Source of the DNA: Alphaproteobacteria bacterium
GTDB taxonomy: Bacteria > Pseudomonadota > Alphaproteobacteria > Rhodobacterales > Rhodobacteraceae
Direction of reading: 5' to 3'
Length of the DNA: 64,000 bases
NCBI GenBank assembly: GCA_030425185.1
Contig: JAUIAU010000007.1
Location: forward strand, 1 to 64,000
Below are positions 26,108 through 35,983 of the stretch, in pieces; the first letter of the stretch is position 1, and every line of letters starts with the position of its first letter. The notes under the pieces are model-generated. The model saw nothing but the letters and a program-made list of their open reading frames with translations. It was not told the DNA's origin and did no database searches. Position numbers and translations under genes: made by a program.

Positions 26108-27484
26108 ATGGCAGGACCCCGTCAAACGCCGCAGGCGATTCCCCCTCTGACTCGCGGGCTCCGTCCGCGTGGCCCGGAGATGCAGGCGGGGTATGGTGCG
26201 CCCGAACCGCCCCGCGCCGCCGGATATCCGCAAGCCGAGACCTGGGCGCGCGCACCGCGCCGGCCCGAGTCTCCGCCGGACCACCGGGCGGACTGGGCAC
26301 GGGGCGGGCTGGCCGGATATGCGGCGGGCGAGAGCGACCCGTTCGCCTCGCACGCAGGGTATGACGAGACGCCATACCGCGCCGACGCAGAGTATGAGGG
26401 CGCATACTACGGCGCGGGCTTCACGCAGCCCGGTCATCAAGCTGCGACGCCGCCCCACCGCCCGTACCAGCAGAGCGCGCCGCAGTACCAGCGGCCGCAG
26501 CCCGAGCCGATCGCGGAAGATGTCTGGTGGCCCGAGGACGGGCCCGCCGCCCGCGCCGCGCCGCCTGCGCAGGGCGGCAGCATGGCCATGGATGCCATGC
26601 GCATCGCCGGGGGGCTGTCGTCGCTCGCGCTGATCGTCGGCCTGTCGATCTGGGGCTACAGCACCGTCATGCGCGACGTGGCGGGCGTTCCCGTGATCCA
26701 GGCCCTCGGCGGACCGATGCGCGAAGAGCCCGAGGACCCCGAGGGGACCCGCGCCGCGAACCAGGGCCTGACGATCAATTCGGTGCAGGCCGAGGGCCGC
26801 ACCGGGGCGGTTCCTGACGTCATCGCGCTGGCGCCGCCGCCGGTGGATCTCGAAGCCGATGCCCGGGCGGCGGCCTCGCTGTCGCCGCAGTCGAACAGCT
26901 CAACCGCCGGGATCACGGCGCCGGCCCCGCTGGGCGCTGCCCCGGCGACCGGGCCGGGCGTGACAGTCACAACAGATTACACGGCCCTTGCGGACGAGCT
27001 GACCCGCGAAGCTACCCCGCTTGGGGAAGAAATTACCGGTGCCGAGGATACCGCAGCGGTGATTCCCCCCGGCGTTCCAGGCGTCAGCAGTTCTCCGCGT
27101 CCGCCGCAGCGGCCGGTGACGCTTCGTGTTTCGCCTGCCCCGGCAGACGTCCGACTTGCGTCAACGGGGACCGTGGCAAATGCCGCCAGCCCCACCACGA
27201 GGAGTACGTTCGTGGATGGAGCTGACTTGCCTGTCGGAACACGGCTGGCGCAGTTCGGTGCCTATGAGACCGTCGAGCAAGCCGTCGCGCAATGGACCGT
27301 TTTGCAAGAGCGGTTCGGGGCCTATTTCGAGGGCAAGACGCCGGTGATCGAGGAAGCGACCGCAGGCGGCCGCCTGTTCCAGCGCCTGCGCGTGATGGGT
27401 TTCAACTCGGTCAGCGAGACCCGGCAGTTCTGTGCCGTCTTCACGGCGCAATCCGTCGATTGCATTCCGGCCGCCGCCAAGTGA
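26108..27484 (+). CDS. SPOR-domain membrane protein
   Basis: The 458-residue protein has a long Pro/Gly/Tyr-rich cytoplasmic region (1-155), one transmembrane helix at about 167-186 (AGGLSSLALIVGLSIWGYST) and a Pro/Ala-rich periplasmic linker. A C-terminal SPOR domain follows at about 379-458 (GTRLAQFGAYETVEQAVAQWTVLQERFGAYFEGKTPVIEEA...LFQRLRVMGF). SPOR domains bind denuded peptidoglycan glycan at division sites, so septal localisation is expected. The ATG at 26108 follows AGAGGCAAGAGCA. In related genomes, as I recall, nagZ follows this gene; here scpA follows after 60 nt. Confidence 0.88.
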   Translation: MAGPRQTPQAIPPLTRGLRPRGPEMQAGYGAPEPPRAAGYPQAETWARAPRRPESPPDHRADWARGGLAGYAAGESDPFASHAGYDETPYRADAEYEGAYYGAGFTQPGHQAATPPHRPYQQSAPQYQRPQPEPIAEDVWWPEDGPAARAAPPAQGGSMAMDAMRIAGGLSSLALIVGLSIWGYSTVMRDVAGVPVIQALGGPMREEPEDPEGTRAANQGLTINSVQAEGRTGAVPDVIALAPPPVDLEADARAAASLSPQSNSSTAGITAPAPLGAAPATGPGVTVTTDYTALADELTREATPLGEEITGAEDTAAVIPPGVPGVSSSPRPPQRPVTLRVSPAPADVRLASTGTVANAASPTTRSTFVDGADLPVGTRLAQFGAYETVEQAVAQWTVLQERFGAYFEGKTPVIEEATAGGRLFQRLRVMGFNSVSETRQFCAVFTAQSVDCIPAAAK

Positions 27485-27544
27485 TCCCGTCGGCTTGACA
27501 GCATCTCCGGGACGTCGGAACCTGACCGACCGGACGAGGCAGGC

Positions 27545-28348
27545 ATGACCGACAGTTTATCCACAGCAGACGCCGCGCGCGGCCCCGACGACGTCGCGCG
27601 CCGCCTCGCCGAAGAGGCGCTGATCGTCGATGTCGACGGGTTCGAGGGGCCGCTCGACCTGTTGCTGACGCTGGCCCGGACCCAGAAGGTCGACCTGCGG
27701 CGGATCTCGGTCCTGCAGATGGCCGAGCAGTATCTCGGCTTCGTCGAGCGCGCCAAGGCGCTGCGCATCGAACTGGCCGCGGATTACCTCGTGATGGCGG
27801 CCTGGCTGGCCTTCCTGAAGTCGCGCCTGCTGCTGCCGCCCGACCCCAGCGACGAAGGGCCCTCGGGTGAGGAACTGGCGGCGCATCTTGCCTTCCAACT
27901 GGAGCGGCTGTCGGCCATGCGCGAAGCCGCCGCGCAACTGATGGCGCGGGATCAGCTGGGGCGTGACCGCTTCCGCCGGGGTTTGCCGGAGGAAACCGTG
28001 CGCAGCCGGCGGGTCAGCTACACTGCGACGCTGCTCGACCTGATGCAGGGCTATGCCCGGATCCGCACCCGCGACTCGTTCCGGCCCTTCGTGATGGACC
28101 GCGACCGCGTGTTCACCATGGAAGAAGCGCTGGAGCGGATGCGCGGGCTGATCGGCTACGCGGGGGACTGGACGACTCTCGACGCCTGGCTGCCTGAGGG
28201 TTGGCATGACGACCCGGTGCGGCGGCGCTCGGCGACCGCGGCCAATTTCGCGGCCTCGCTGGAACTGACCAAGCAGGGCAAGCTGGAAATCCGGCAGTCC
28301 GAGACCTTTGCGCCCATCGAAGTGCGCCGGAAGGAGCGCCTGTCGTGA
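27545..28348 (+). CDS. scpA: segregation and condensation protein A
   Basis: ScpA is the kleisin that bridges SMC heads in chromosome condensation. This 267-residue protein shows the typical FEGPLDLLLTLARTQKVDLRRISVLQMAEQYL (about 36-67), ADYLVMAAWLAFLKSRLLLP, and a C-terminal winged-helix part. Its end overlaps the GTG start of scpB, so the two are translationally coupled. Confidence 0.94.
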   Translation: MTDSLSTADAARGPDDVARRLAEEALIVDVDGFEGPLDLLLTLARTQKVDLRRISVLQMAEQYLGFVERAKALRIELAADYLVMAAWLAFLKSRLLLPPDPSDEGPSGEELAAHLAFQLERLSAMREAAAQLMARDQLGRDRFRRGLPEETVRSRRVSYTATLLDLMQGYARIRTRDSFRPFVMDRDRVFTMEEALERMRGLIGYAGDWTTLDAWLPEGWHDDPVRRRSATAANFAASLELTKQGKLEIRQSETFAPIEVRRKERLS

Positions 28349-29013
28349 CCGACGAGACGACGACCGATCTGGAGACCCCGCGCGAGTCCCTGTTCGAGGC
28401 GCCGCCGCTCGCCGAGCAGGAGCGGATGATCGAGGCGATGCTGTTCGCCTCGGCGGAACCGCTCAGCCTGCCGGAGATGGCGGCACGGATGCCGCATGGC
28501 TGCGACCCGGCCGAGGCGCTGGTCCTCCTGCGCCGCCGCTACGAAGGGCGCGGCGTCAACGTGGTGCGCGCGGGCGACCGCTGGGCGATCCGGACCGCGC
28601 CCGATCTCGGGTTCCTGATGCGGCAGGAGGCGGTCGAGACCCGCCGCCTGAGCCGCGCGGCCATCGAGACGCTGGCGATCGTCGCCTATCACCAGCCCGT
28701 CACGCGGGCCGAGATCGAAGAGATTCGCGGTGTCGCCGTCTCGAAGGGGACGGTGGACCAGCTGATCGAAATGGGCTGGCTCAAGCTGGGACGGCGTCGG
28801 ATGACCCCCGGCCGCCCGGTGACCTTCGTGACCACGACCGAGTTTCTCGATCACTTCGGGCTGGAAAGTGCCCGGGACCTGCCGGGACTGGCCGAGCTGC
28901 GCGCGGCGGGCCTGCTCGAAAGCCGGCCGCCTGGGGCGTTCGGAACCTCCGTCGCGGAGGGCGAGGACGAGGGCGAGGACGACATCGACCAGAGCGAGAT
29001 GTTCGACGAATAA
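28345..29013 (+). CDS. scpB: segregation and condensation protein B
   Basis: This 222-residue ScpB (kite protein) dimerises and binds ScpA in the SMC-ScpAB complex. It contains two winged-helix domains; motifs include IEAMLFASAEPLSLPEMAARMP, LSRAAIETLAIVAYHQPVTRAEIEEIRGVAVSKGTVDQLIEMGWLKLGRRRMTPGRPVTFVTTTEFLDHFGL. The C-terminus is acidic (EGEDEGEDDIDQSEMFDE). The GTG start at 28345 overlaps the scpA stop as GTGA. In relatives tatABC often follows; here a convergent MFS gene does. Confidence 0.94.
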   Translation: MTDETTTDLETPRESLFEAPPLAEQERMIEAMLFASAEPLSLPEMAARMPHGCDPAEALVLLRRRYEGRGVNVVRAGDRWAIRTAPDLGFLMRQEAVETRRLSRAAIETLAIVAYHQPVTRAEIEEIRGVAVSKGTVDQLIEMGWLKLGRRRMTPGRPVTFVTTTEFLDHFGLESARDLPGLAELRAAGLLESRPPGAFGTSVAEGEDEGEDDIDQSEMFDE

Positions 29014-29043
29014 TTTCGAATATCAGTGGGTTGTCGCTGTGGC

Positions 29044-30174
29044 CTATATTGACGTCTCGGCATGGGTTCGCACCTCGACGGTGAGGACCAGCAGCAGCCC
29101 CGCCGCCACCAGCCCCAGCGCCGTGAACCCGCCCCAGGCAAAGAGCGGTGCGCCGAGCGCTGCGCCCAGGAAGACCGCGACATAGGTGACCGCCACCGAC
29201 AGGCCCGCCATCGTGCCCCGTGCCTCCGGCGCGCGGGCGGCCAGACGGGCCATCGCCAGCGTCAGGCTGACGTGCTGGCCCACGCCCCACACCGCGCCGA
29301 GCGTGACGAAGGCGGCAAGACTGCTGTCCGCGAACGCCGCGAAGCCGAAATAGAGCAGCGCCATGCCCGCCAGCAGCGGCACCCCGACCCGCGCGACGCC
29401 GTACCGGTCGATCAACGGGTCGAGCCGGAACGCGAGGCCGAAGCCCAGCCCATAGGCCAGCGGCAACAAACCGGCGCGTCCGGGGGCGGCGTTCAGCCCT
29501 TCGACGACCTGCGCCCCGATGAAGGTGAAGCACAGGTAAAATGCGGTCATCAGCGCAGTCAGGGCCAGCAGCCCGCGCGGCACCCCGGGCCGGGCCAGCA
29601 GGACCCGGCGTCCCGGCGGCCTCGGGCCACGGGGCACGTCGCGGCGGAGCGCGACCGCCGCAAGTCCGGCTGACACCACGGCATAGGCACCGTAGACGAG
29701 GCCCGGATGGGTGGCGACCGCCAGCGGGGCGGCGAGGGCGATGCCGGTCACCAGCGCCAGGGTCCAGCCCAGCAGCGCGCTGCCGAGGGCCCGCGCCGCC
29801 TGGCCCGGGGCGGCGGTCGCCACCGCCAGCGCATAGGCGGCAGGCAAGGCGATCCCGGTTCCCAGCCCGGCCAGCCCTTGGGCGATCAGCAGCGCAGGTA
29901 CCGACCCGGCGAGCGCCAGCAAGGCATAGCCGACCGCCAGCACCGCCAGTCCCAGCGCCATTCCGCGCGCCAGTCCGATCCGGTCGGGCAGGGCGGCGAG
30001 ACCGAGCGCGCTCAGAAGCGCTGCGGCGCCGAAGGCCGTCGCGGTAGCGAGGACGCTTTCGACCGGCCGGTCGAGGCGCGCCGCCAGCACCGGCGCCAGT
30101 GGGGCTGTGAGCATGGCGTTGCTGCCCGCCACGGCGACGGCGAGGCGCAGCAGGCCCGGCCCGGGCGCGGTCAT
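29044..30174 (-). CDS. MFS transporter
   Basis: This 376-residue protein has about twelve hydrophobic segments and the MFS loop motif in ALGLAALPDRIGLARGMALGLAVLAVGYALL (about 53-83). It resembles drug or sugar efflux MFS proteins of the AraJ type, but the substrate is unknown. Its ATG overlaps the stop codon of the upstream dcd gene (ATGA), so the two share a message. Confidence 0.85.
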   Translation of the reverse strand: MTAPGPGLLRLAVAVAGSNAMLTAPLAPVLAARLDRPVESVLATATAFGAAALLSALGLAALPDRIGLARGMALGLAVLAVGYALLALAGSVPALLIAQGLAGLGTGIALPAAYALAVATAAPGQAARALGSALLGWTLALVTGIALAAPLAVATHPGLVYGAYAVVSAGLAAVALRRDVPRGPRPPGRRVLLARPGVPRGLLALTALMTAFYLCFTFIGAQVVEGLNAAPGRAGLLPLAYGLGFGLAFRLDPLIDRYGVARVGVPLLAGMALLYFGFAAFADSSLAAFVTLGAVWGVGQHVSLTLAMARLAARAPEARGTMAGLSVAVTYVAVFLGAALGAPLFAWGGFTALGLVAAGLLLVLTVEVRTHAETSI

Positions 30175-31271
30175 GCCGGGTCGCGGAAATGCTTGGAGAG
30201 CTTCAGTCCCTGGCCCTGGTAGTTCGAGGCCAGCCCGGCCCCGTAAAGCCGGTCGGGCCGCGCTGCCATCCGCTCGTACACCAGCCGCCCGACGATCTGC
30301 CCGTGCTCGAGGGCGAAGGGCGCCTCGTGACAGCGCACTTCCAGCACGCCGCGCGCGCCGGTGCCGCCCGCCTCGGCATGGCCGAAGCCCGGATCGAAGA
30401 ACCCTGCATAGTGCACACGGAACTCGCCGACGAGGGCGAGGTAGGGCGCCATCTCGGCGGCGTGGTCGGGGGGGATCGTGACCGCCTCGCGGCTGACGAG
30501 GATGTAGAAGGCGCCGGGGTCGAGAATCAGCCGTCCGTTGGTGCTGTGCAGCTCTTCCCAGAAGGCGTCGACGTCATGCGCGCCGATCCCGTCGAGGTCG
30601 ATCAGACCGGTATGCGGCTTGGCGCGGTAGCCGACCAGCGTGCCGGTGGCGGGCTTCAGGTCGACCGAGAAGCCCAACCCCTGGTCGATGTGCGCGGTCC
30701 CGTTCACCAGCGGTGTCGCGGCATGCAGGGCCCGCAGCGCGGTGTCGTCGAGCGCCGCCTTGTCCCGCCGGAGGCGCAGCTGGTTCAGCCGCTGCCCGGG
30801 CCGCACCAGCACAGAAAACGAGCGCGGGCAGATCTCGGCATAGAGCGGTCCGGTGTATCCCGGTGCGATGCGGTCGAACTCGACCCCGCGATCCGTCACG
30901 AGGCGGGTCAGCAGGTCGAGGCGGCCGGTCGAACTCTTGGCGTTGGCGACCGCCTGCAGGTCGGCGGGCAGGGCAAGCCGCTCCTGCAGCGGCACGAGGT
31001 AGACGCAGCCCTTCTCCAGCACGGCACCGCCCGTCAGGTCGATCCGGTGCATCTCGAAGTCGGGGAGGCGGTCCGCCACCGTGGCGTGGAGCCCGGACAG
31101 GAACGAGGCGCGCAGGCGGTAGGCGACAGCCCCCAGCCGCAGGTCGAGCGAGGCCGGCTGGACCTGGTCAGCAGTCACCGGGGTGTCGGCGGCGATGGCG
31201 CCCGTGTCGATCAGGACGCGCAGCTCGGCATCGGGCAGAACGCCCTTCGCGGGGACCTGCGTCATGGCCAT
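30171..31271 (-). CDS. dcd: 2'-deoxycytidine 5'-triphosphate deaminase (long form)
   Basis: This 366-residue protein is the double-length Dcd/dUTPase-fold enzyme found in alphaproteobacteria, converting dCTP to dUTP. The first half has QVQPASLDLRLGAVAYRLR and NAKSSTGRLDLLTRLVTDRGVEFDRIAPGYTGPLYAEICPRSFSVLVRPGQRLNQLRL, holding the nucleotide-binding SSTGR and catalytic region. The second half repeats the beta-fold with VGEFRVHYAGFFDPGFGH...LEVRCHEAPFALEHGQIVGRLVYERM. Two ATG codons (31271 and 31265) are possible starts; an upstream extension to 31307 reaches into the tRNA and is rejected. The gene lies 36 nt downstream of tRNA-Pro. Confidence 0.9.
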   Translation of the reverse strand: MAMTQVPAKGVLPDAELRVLIDTGAIAADTPVTADQVQPASLDLRLGAVAYRLRASFLSGLHATVADRLPDFEMHRIDLTGGAVLEKGCVYLVPLQERLALPADLQAVANAKSSTGRLDLLTRLVTDRGVEFDRIAPGYTGPLYAEICPRSFSVLVRPGQRLNQLRLRRDKAALDDTALRALHAATPLVNGTAHIDQGLGFSVDLKPATGTLVGYRAKPHTGLIDLDGIGAHDVDAFWEELHSTNGRLILDPGAFYILVSREAVTIPPDHAAEMAPYLALVGEFRVHYAGFFDPGFGHAEAGGTGARGVLEVRCHEAPFALEHGQIVGRLVYERMAARPDRLYGAGLASNYQGQGLKLSKHFRDPA

Positions 31272-31307
31272 GTCACGTGGCCCGGAGAGGAAAGGGAGGG
31301 GAAACAA

Positions 31308-31385
31308 TGGTCGGGCCAGCGAGATTCGAACTCACGACCTTCCGCCCCCCAGACGGACGCGCTAACCAGACTGCGCCATGGCCCG
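31308..31385 (-). tRNA. tRNA-Pro (anticodon GGG)
   Basis: The cloverleaf folds by hand: acceptor CGGGCCA with TGGCCCG, D-arm GCGC...GCGC, anticodon stem TCCGT/GCGGA with loop CTGGGGG (anticodon GGG), T-arm GTGAG-TTCGAAT-CTCGC, discriminator A and encoded CCA. It lies between merR and dcd on the same strand. Confidence 0.96.
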
Positions 31386-31494
31386 ACGCGCGCAGATAGA
31401 CGGTTTTTGCGGGCGAGGGCAAGCGGCTTTGTCAGGGTTTTTCGCACCGCGCCCCGGGGGATCGGGGCAGGCGCAGAGGCCGGGTGCTGCGCGC

Positions 31495-32295
31495 TCACCG
31501 GCCGGCGTCAGCCGCCAGCGCGGCACCGATGCGGTCACGCAACGCACGCAAGGCGCGGGTGGGCTGCGCAAGCCTGTCGGCCCGCGGGCGCAATTCGTCC
31601 GGGTCGATGCGGCGCACGGTTTCGGCGACCCGGGGCAGCGCGGCGAGGAAGCCCGGCGAGGCGGGCGGCATCCTGATGGCCCCACCCTTGCGCGGCACTT
31701 CCGGCAGGTCCGGGAAGAGCATCGGCGCGCGGCTCGGCGCTTCCGGGCGCTCGTCGCCGAGACCGGCAAAGATGTTGGTCATCGCGTCGGTACCGCTGTC
31801 CGCGCCGTCGTCATCCTCGGCGGCGGTGACCGCGGGTGTCGGGGCGGGGGCAGGGGCAGGGGTAGCGCGGGGCGGCTCGACCGGCACCGGGCGCAGGGCG
31901 ACGATCTTGGCGTCCTCGGCGGCCGGCGGTGCCGGGGCAGCGGGCTGCGCGGGGGTTTCGGCCTTGGTCGGGGCCTCGGCCTTCGCGGGGGCGGGCGCCT
32001 CGTCGGCGTCGACGCCGTCGATCACCCGGTCGCACATCGCGGCGACATGCTTCACCCCGTTCTCGCGCAGGATCTTCTGCACCCCCCGGATCGTGACGCC
32101 GTCCTCGTGGAGCAGCTTCTTGATCCCGGCCAGAAGTTCCATGTCGGACGGCCGGTAATAGCGCCGTCCGCCGGCCCGCTTGACCGGCTTGAGCTGGTGG
32201 AACTTCGATTCCCAGAAGCGCAGCACGTGCGGCGGGGTTTCCAGCCACTCCGCGACTTCCGAGATGGTGCGGAAGGCTTCCGCGGATTTCTTCAT
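31495..32295 (-). CDS. MerR family transcriptional regulator
   Basis: This 266-residue protein has an N-terminal MerR-type winged helix (about 10-80: [59 protein letters not shown]), then [10 protein letters not shown]. An Ala/Pro-rich linker (about 105-170) and a short helical C-terminal region follow. It lacks the C-terminal metal-binding cysteines of metal-sensing MerR proteins. It is encoded 2 nt after ihfA and resembles the MerR-like genes that follow ihfA in many alphaproteobacteria. The ATG at 32295 gives [17 protein letters not shown]. Confidence 0.9.
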   Translation of the reverse strand: MKKSAEAFRTISEVAEWLETPPHVLRFWESKFHQLKPVKRAGGRRYYRPSDMELLAGIKKLLHEDGVTIRGVQKILRENGVKHVAAMCDRVIDGVDADEAPAPAKAEAPTKAETPAQPAAPAPPAAEDAKIVALRPVPVEPPRATPAPAPAPTPAVTAAEDDDGADSGTDAMTNIFAGLGDERPEAPSRAPMLFPDLPEVPRKGGAIRMPPASPGFLAALPRVAETVRRIDPDELRPRADRLAQPTRALRALRDRIGAALAADAGR

Positions 32296-32297
32296 GA

Positions 32298-32615
32298 TCA
32301 GCTCACCTTGCCCAGCCGCCGGTTCCCGTCGGCGACACGCTCCTTCATCAGGTGCGAGGGGCGGAAGGTCAACACGCGGCGGGGCAGGATCGGAACCTCC
32401 TCGCCGGTCTTGGGGTTGCGTCCGACCCGCGCGGCCTTGGAGCGCACCGAGAACGTGCCAAAGCTTGAGATCTTGACGCTCTCGCCGCGGACCAGCGCGT
32501 CGGAGACATGCTGCAGCACGCTCTCGACGAGGGCCGAACATTCGTTGCGCGACAGGCCAAGTTCGCGGAACACCGCCTCGCTGAGATCCATGCGGGTCAG
32601 GGTCTTCTCGGTCAT
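32298..32615 (-). CDS. ihfA: integration host factor subunit alpha
   Basis: This 105-residue HU/IHF-family DNA-bending protein carries [34 protein letters not shown] and the flanking-arm region [30 protein letters not shown]. The [12 protein letters not shown] start and GLSR identify the alpha subunit. The ATG at 32615 is preferred; another lies four codons upstream. It is followed by merR in the same operon. The fabH-ihfA spacing (about 98 nt) leaves room for its own promoter. Confidence 0.94.
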   Translation of the reverse strand: MTEKTLTRMDLSEAVFRELGLSRNECSALVESVLQHVSDALVRGESVKISSFGTFSVRSKAARVGRNPKTGEEVPILPRRVLTFRPSHLMKERVADGNRRLGKVS

Positions 32616-32713
32616 CTCGCTCCCCATGCTTGATCGCGCGAGTATGGACGCTCGCAAATCAAAGTCAATATCAACGGGTTGCAGGGCAGGCCGCGCGCTG
32701 TGGAGAAGTCCCG

Positions 32714-33685
32714 TTACCAGCGCAGGACAACGGCGCCCCAGGCCAGTCCGCCGCCGATCGCCTCGGTCACGACGAGGTCGCCCGGCTTGATCTGTCCGCG
32801 CTCGACGCCGACCGACAGCGCCAGCGGGATCGAGGCGGCGGAAGTGTTGCCGTGGTCCTGGACGGTGAGCACGACCTTGTCGAGGCCGAAGCCGAATTTC
32901 TGGGCGGTCGCCTTGATGATACGCAGATTCGCCTGGTGCGGAACGATCCAATCCACGTCCGCAGCCGACAGCCCCGCCCGTTCGAGCGCGGTCTCCGCGG
33001 TCTGGGCGAGTTTCTCGACGGCGTGCCGGAAGACCTCCTTGCCCTCCATCCGCAGGTGGCCGGTGGCACCGGTGGTCATGCCGCCGTCCACGTAGAGCAG
33101 GTCGCGGTGGCGTCCGTCCGAATTCAGATCGACGGCGAGGATGCCGCGGTCCGACGGGCTGTCGGTGCCCGGACGCGCCTCCAGCACGACCGCGCCCGCG
33201 CCGTCCCCGAAGAGGACGCAGGTGCCGCGATCGGTCCAGTCCATCAGGCGGGAAAAGGTCTCGGCCCCGATCACCAGAACCCGGCGCGCCTGCCCGGCGA
33301 CGATCAGGGCATTGGCGGTCCCAAGGGCGTAGACGAAGCCCGCGCAGACTGCCTGGATGTCGAAGGCAAAGCCGCGCTCCATGCCCAGCTTGGCCTGCAC
33401 CATCGTCGCGGCCGAGGGGAAGGTCAGGTCGGCGGTCGAGGTCGCCAGCACGATCGCGTCGATGTCGTTCGCCTCCAGCCCGGCATGGGCGAGGGCGGCG
33501 CGCGCGGCGTTGGCGGCGAGGTCCGAGGTCATTTCGCCCTCGGCGGCGAAGTGGCGGCGCTCGATCCCCGAGCGCGACACGATCCACTCGTTCGAGGTGT
33601 CGAGGAAGCTCTCGAAATGCGAATTGGGGACGACGCGCTCCGGCAAATAATGCCCGACGCCGATGACAACGGCTCTGTTAAGCAT
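32714..33685 (-). CDS. fabH: beta-ketoacyl-ACP synthase III
   Basis: FabH condenses acetyl-CoA with malonyl-ACP to start fatty-acid synthesis. This 323-residue protein has the catalytic triad in place: Cys114 ([12 protein letters not shown]), His in [11 protein letters not shown] and Asn in [16 protein letters not shown]. The C-terminal [13 protein letters not shown] is typical. The ATG at 33685 overlaps the plsX stop codon by 8 nt; the longer frame is read-through of plsX sequence and is rejected. Confidence 0.96.
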   Translation of the reverse strand: MLNRAVVIGVGHYLPERVVPNSHFESFLDTSNEWIVSRSGIERRHFAAEGEMTSDLAANAARAALAHAGLEANDIDAIVLATSTADLTFPSAATMVQAKLGMERGFAFDIQAVCAGFVYALGTANALIVAGQARRVLVIGAETFSRLMDWTDRGTCVLFGDGAGAVVLEARPGTDSPSDRGILAVDLNSDGRHRDLLYVDGGMTTGATGHLRMEGKEVFRHAVEKLAQTAETALERAGLSAADVDWIVPHQANLRIIKATAQKFGFGLDKVVLTVQDHGNTSAASIPLALSVGVERGQIKPGDLVVTEAIGGGLAWGAVVLRW

Positions 33686-34850
33686 TCGGGGCAGCGCTTC
33701 CCTGCTCTGGGGGCCCGGCTTCGCCGGGTCGCTCTTCTGACGTGGCGGCATCCTGACGCGGCCCCGCGGCCGAGGCAACCCGCGCCGCCAGTTTCTCGGT
33801 GAATCCCTTCTGGGCCAGCACCACCGCCAGCTTGATCGCCGCCGAGACCCCGGTGGCATCCGCCGAGCCGTGGCTCTTGATGACGGTGCCGTTCAGGCCG
33901 AGGAACACCCCGCCGTTGACCCGGCGCGGATCGATCCGCTTCGACAGGCGCCGGAGCGAGGTCAGCGCCAGAAGGGCCGCGATGCGGGAGAGGGGCGAGA
34001 ACTCGAACGCCTCGCGCAGCGAGGTGCGGATCAGCGAGGCGGTGCCTTCGGCGGTCTTCAGGGCGATGTTGCCGGTGAAGCCGTCGGTCACGATGACATC
34101 GACCCGGTCCGAGGGGATATCGCCGCCCTCGACGAAGCCGACAAACCGGAACCCGTTTCCGGGCGCGGCCGCCTCGATCAGGTCATGGGCGGCCTTCAGT
34201 TCGGCGCGGCCCTTGTGCTCTTCGGTGCCAACGTTCAGCAGGCCGACACGCGGGCTCGACAGGTCGAGGCCGTTGCGGGCGTAGCTCGCCCCCATCAGCG
34301 CGTATTGCAGCAGATCGTCGGCATCGGCGCGGATGTCCGCGCCCACGTCAAGCATGACATTGAAGCCGCCGGGATTGCGCGAGGGCCAGAGGCAGGCGAT
34401 GGCGGGGCGGTTGACGCCGGGCGCCTTGCGCAAGCGCACCATCGACAGGGCCATGAGCGCCCCGGTGTTGCCGCAGGAGACGGCCATCGCCGCCTCGCCG
34501 TTGCGCACCGACTCGACCGCGCTCCACATCGAGGTGTCGCGTCCGTGCCGCATGATGTGCGAGGGCTTGTCGTCCATCCGCACCACGCCCTGCGCGTCGC
34601 GGATCGTCACCCGGCCGTCGAGGGCACGACGCTTGCCGACGAGCTTTGACAACTCGTCCTCGGGCCCGTGCAGGATGAACCGGATGTCCGGGTTCTTCGC
34701 GGCGGACTTCTCGAGACCGGCGACAACCACCGCCGGTCCGAGGTCTCCCCCCATGGCGTCCACGGATATCACGTAGGACGTCGCACCGTCTCCGGGCGGG
34801 GTCCCGGGCCGAGCGCCCGTCTCACCGCCCTGTCGCTCCGTCCGTGTCAT
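33678..34850 (-). CDS. plsX: phosphate acyltransferase PlsX
   Basis: PlsX makes acyl-phosphate from acyl-ACP for phospholipid synthesis. The 390-residue protein has [19 protein letters not shown] near the N-terminus, [13 protein letters not shown], and [14 protein letters not shown]. An N-terminal extension of about 25 residues and a C-terminal charged tail of about 30 go beyond the core. It lies 27 nt downstream of rpmF in the usual rpmF-plsX-fabH order. Confidence 0.95.
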   Translation of the reverse strand: MTRTERQGGETGARPGTPPGDGATSYVISVDAMGGDLGPAVVVAGLEKSAAKNPDIRFILHGPEDELSKLVGKRRALDGRVTIRDAQGVVRMDDKPSHIMRHGRDTSMWSAVESVRNGEAAMAVSCGNTGALMALSMVRLRKAPGVNRPAIACLWPSRNPGGFNVMLDVGADIRADADDLLQYALMGASYARNGLDLSSPRVGLLNVGTEEHKGRAELKAAHDLIEAAAPGNGFRFVGFVEGGDIPSDRVDVIVTDGFTGNIALKTAEGTASLIRTSLREAFEFSPLSRIAALLALTSLRRLSKRIDPRRVNGGVFLGLNGTVIKSHGSADATGVSAAIKLAVVLAQKGFTEKLAARVASAAGPRQDAATSEERPGEAGPPEQGSAAPNA

Positions 34851-34877
34851 GGGGGATCAGCCGGTTGGCCAGGGCCC

Positions 34878-35084
34878 TCAGGCCGCGTCTTCGTCCAGGT
34901 CGACCTCGCCGGCCGTGGCGATCACTTCACGGTCCGCATAGTGGCCGCAGGACGGGCACACGTGATGCGGGCGCTTGAGTTCGCCGCAGTTCGAGCATTC
35001 GTTCGGGTTGCCGGCGGTCAGGCCGTCGTGCGCGCGGCGCATGTTGCGGCGGGACCGCGTGACTCGGTTCTGGGGGACTGCCAT
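34878..35084 (-). CDS. rpmF: 50S ribosomal protein L32
   Basis: This 68-residue L32 starts [20 protein letters not shown]. It keeps four zinc-ligand cysteines (Cys30, Cys33, Cys43, Cys46 in [21 protein letters not shown]), so it is a zinc-containing form rather than the zinc-free paralogue. The short C-terminal acidic tail ([10 protein letters not shown]) is usual in alphaproteobacteria. Confidence 0.96.
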   Translation of the reverse strand: MAVPQNRVTRSRRNMRRAHDGLTAGNPNECSNCGELKRPHHVCPSCGHYADREVIATAGEVDLDEDAA

Positions 35085-35311
35085 CGAGGGACCTCGGTGC
35101 TTGTATCTAGGGCCCGACGGACCCGGTTTCGGAGAACGCCCGCCGCGGGCTTTCGGGCCGCGCGCTCGCCGGGTCGTCAGGGGTGTAAACGAGGCCGGGA
35201 ACATACTGCGATTCTGCTCCGGCGCAAGGGCCTTTTCGCACGCTCTGCACGGCAGGGCCACCCTCGCTTTCAGGGGGCCTGCCGCAAGGTCATACGAGGG
35301 CCGATCCCGCG

Positions 35312-35869
35312 TCAGTCCTCCGGCGGAGCGAGCTTGTCGCGCAGGGCGGCCAGCCCCGCGAAAGGCCGGACCGCCGCGTCGTCGAGCTCGTCCGCGCCCG
35401 GCGGTGTCGCGCTGGTGCGGGCCGGCGCGGCCCCGGGCGCACGCGGCCAGGGCGGCAGGGCGAGGGCCAGCGCCTCCTCCAGCACGGCCATCGGATCGAA
35501 GACCTCGGGAAGTGGTTCGAGGGCATCGTCCTCGGGCATCTCCACCTCGCCGGTGGCCTCGGCCAGCGGGTCCTCGGCGCGGTAGCGGCGCTCGATGCGC
35601 TCGTCGATCCGGGTCGTCACCGGGGCGAGCGTCGCGACGCAGGGCTGCACCACGGTGGCGCCCAGCGTGCCGGTGAAGTCCCAGTCGGTCTTGCCGCGCG
35701 GCACCAGTTCGCCGGCGAAGGCCACCTTCGACAGGCCGAGCAGGTCGAGGCGGGTCCGGAGTCCGGCCAGCGCGTCGCCCTCCGGCCGGAAGGACAGCCG
35801 CGTCGGCTTGCGACGGGGGATCTCCGACAGCCTGAGGGGGGCTGCGGGATCGGGGCGGTCGGAGGACAT
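35312..35869 (-). CDS. DUF177 (YceD-type) protein
   Basis: This 185-residue protein has the DUF177 motifs [59 protein letters not shown], including the VxQ(P/A)C...L.P...I pattern. YceD/DUF177 proteins are encoded before rpmF in many bacteria and have been linked to 23S rRNA maturation; here the two genes keep that order with a 227-nt spacing. The ATG at 35869 gives [14 protein letters not shown]; the longer upstream frame is not conserved. It is divergent from bamE. Confidence 0.88.
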   Translation of the reverse strand: MSSDRPDPAAPLRLSEIPRRKPTRLSFRPEGDALAGLRTRLDLLGLSKVAFAGELVPRGKTDWDFTGTLGATVVQPCVATLAPVTTRIDERIERRYRAEDPLAEATGEVEMPEDDALEPLPEVFDPMAVLEEALALALPPWPRAPGAAPARTSATPPGADELDDAAVRPFAGLAALRDKLAPPED

Positions 35870-35983
35870 GGCACACTCCCAGAGGCTTGGTCCGGCGACA
35901 CGCGGCGCGTGCTTGAACCGGGACGTTCTATTCTGTATCGCAGGGTAAAGGTGCGAAGGCACGGCGAAAAGAGGCGGTCGGGC

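Noticed and set aside
22494-26405. A very long minus-strand open frame of about 1300 codons
   Set aside because: It is the antisense of dgt, argS and the SPOR gene; only its last 110 codons (the erpA-like gene) have family similarity.
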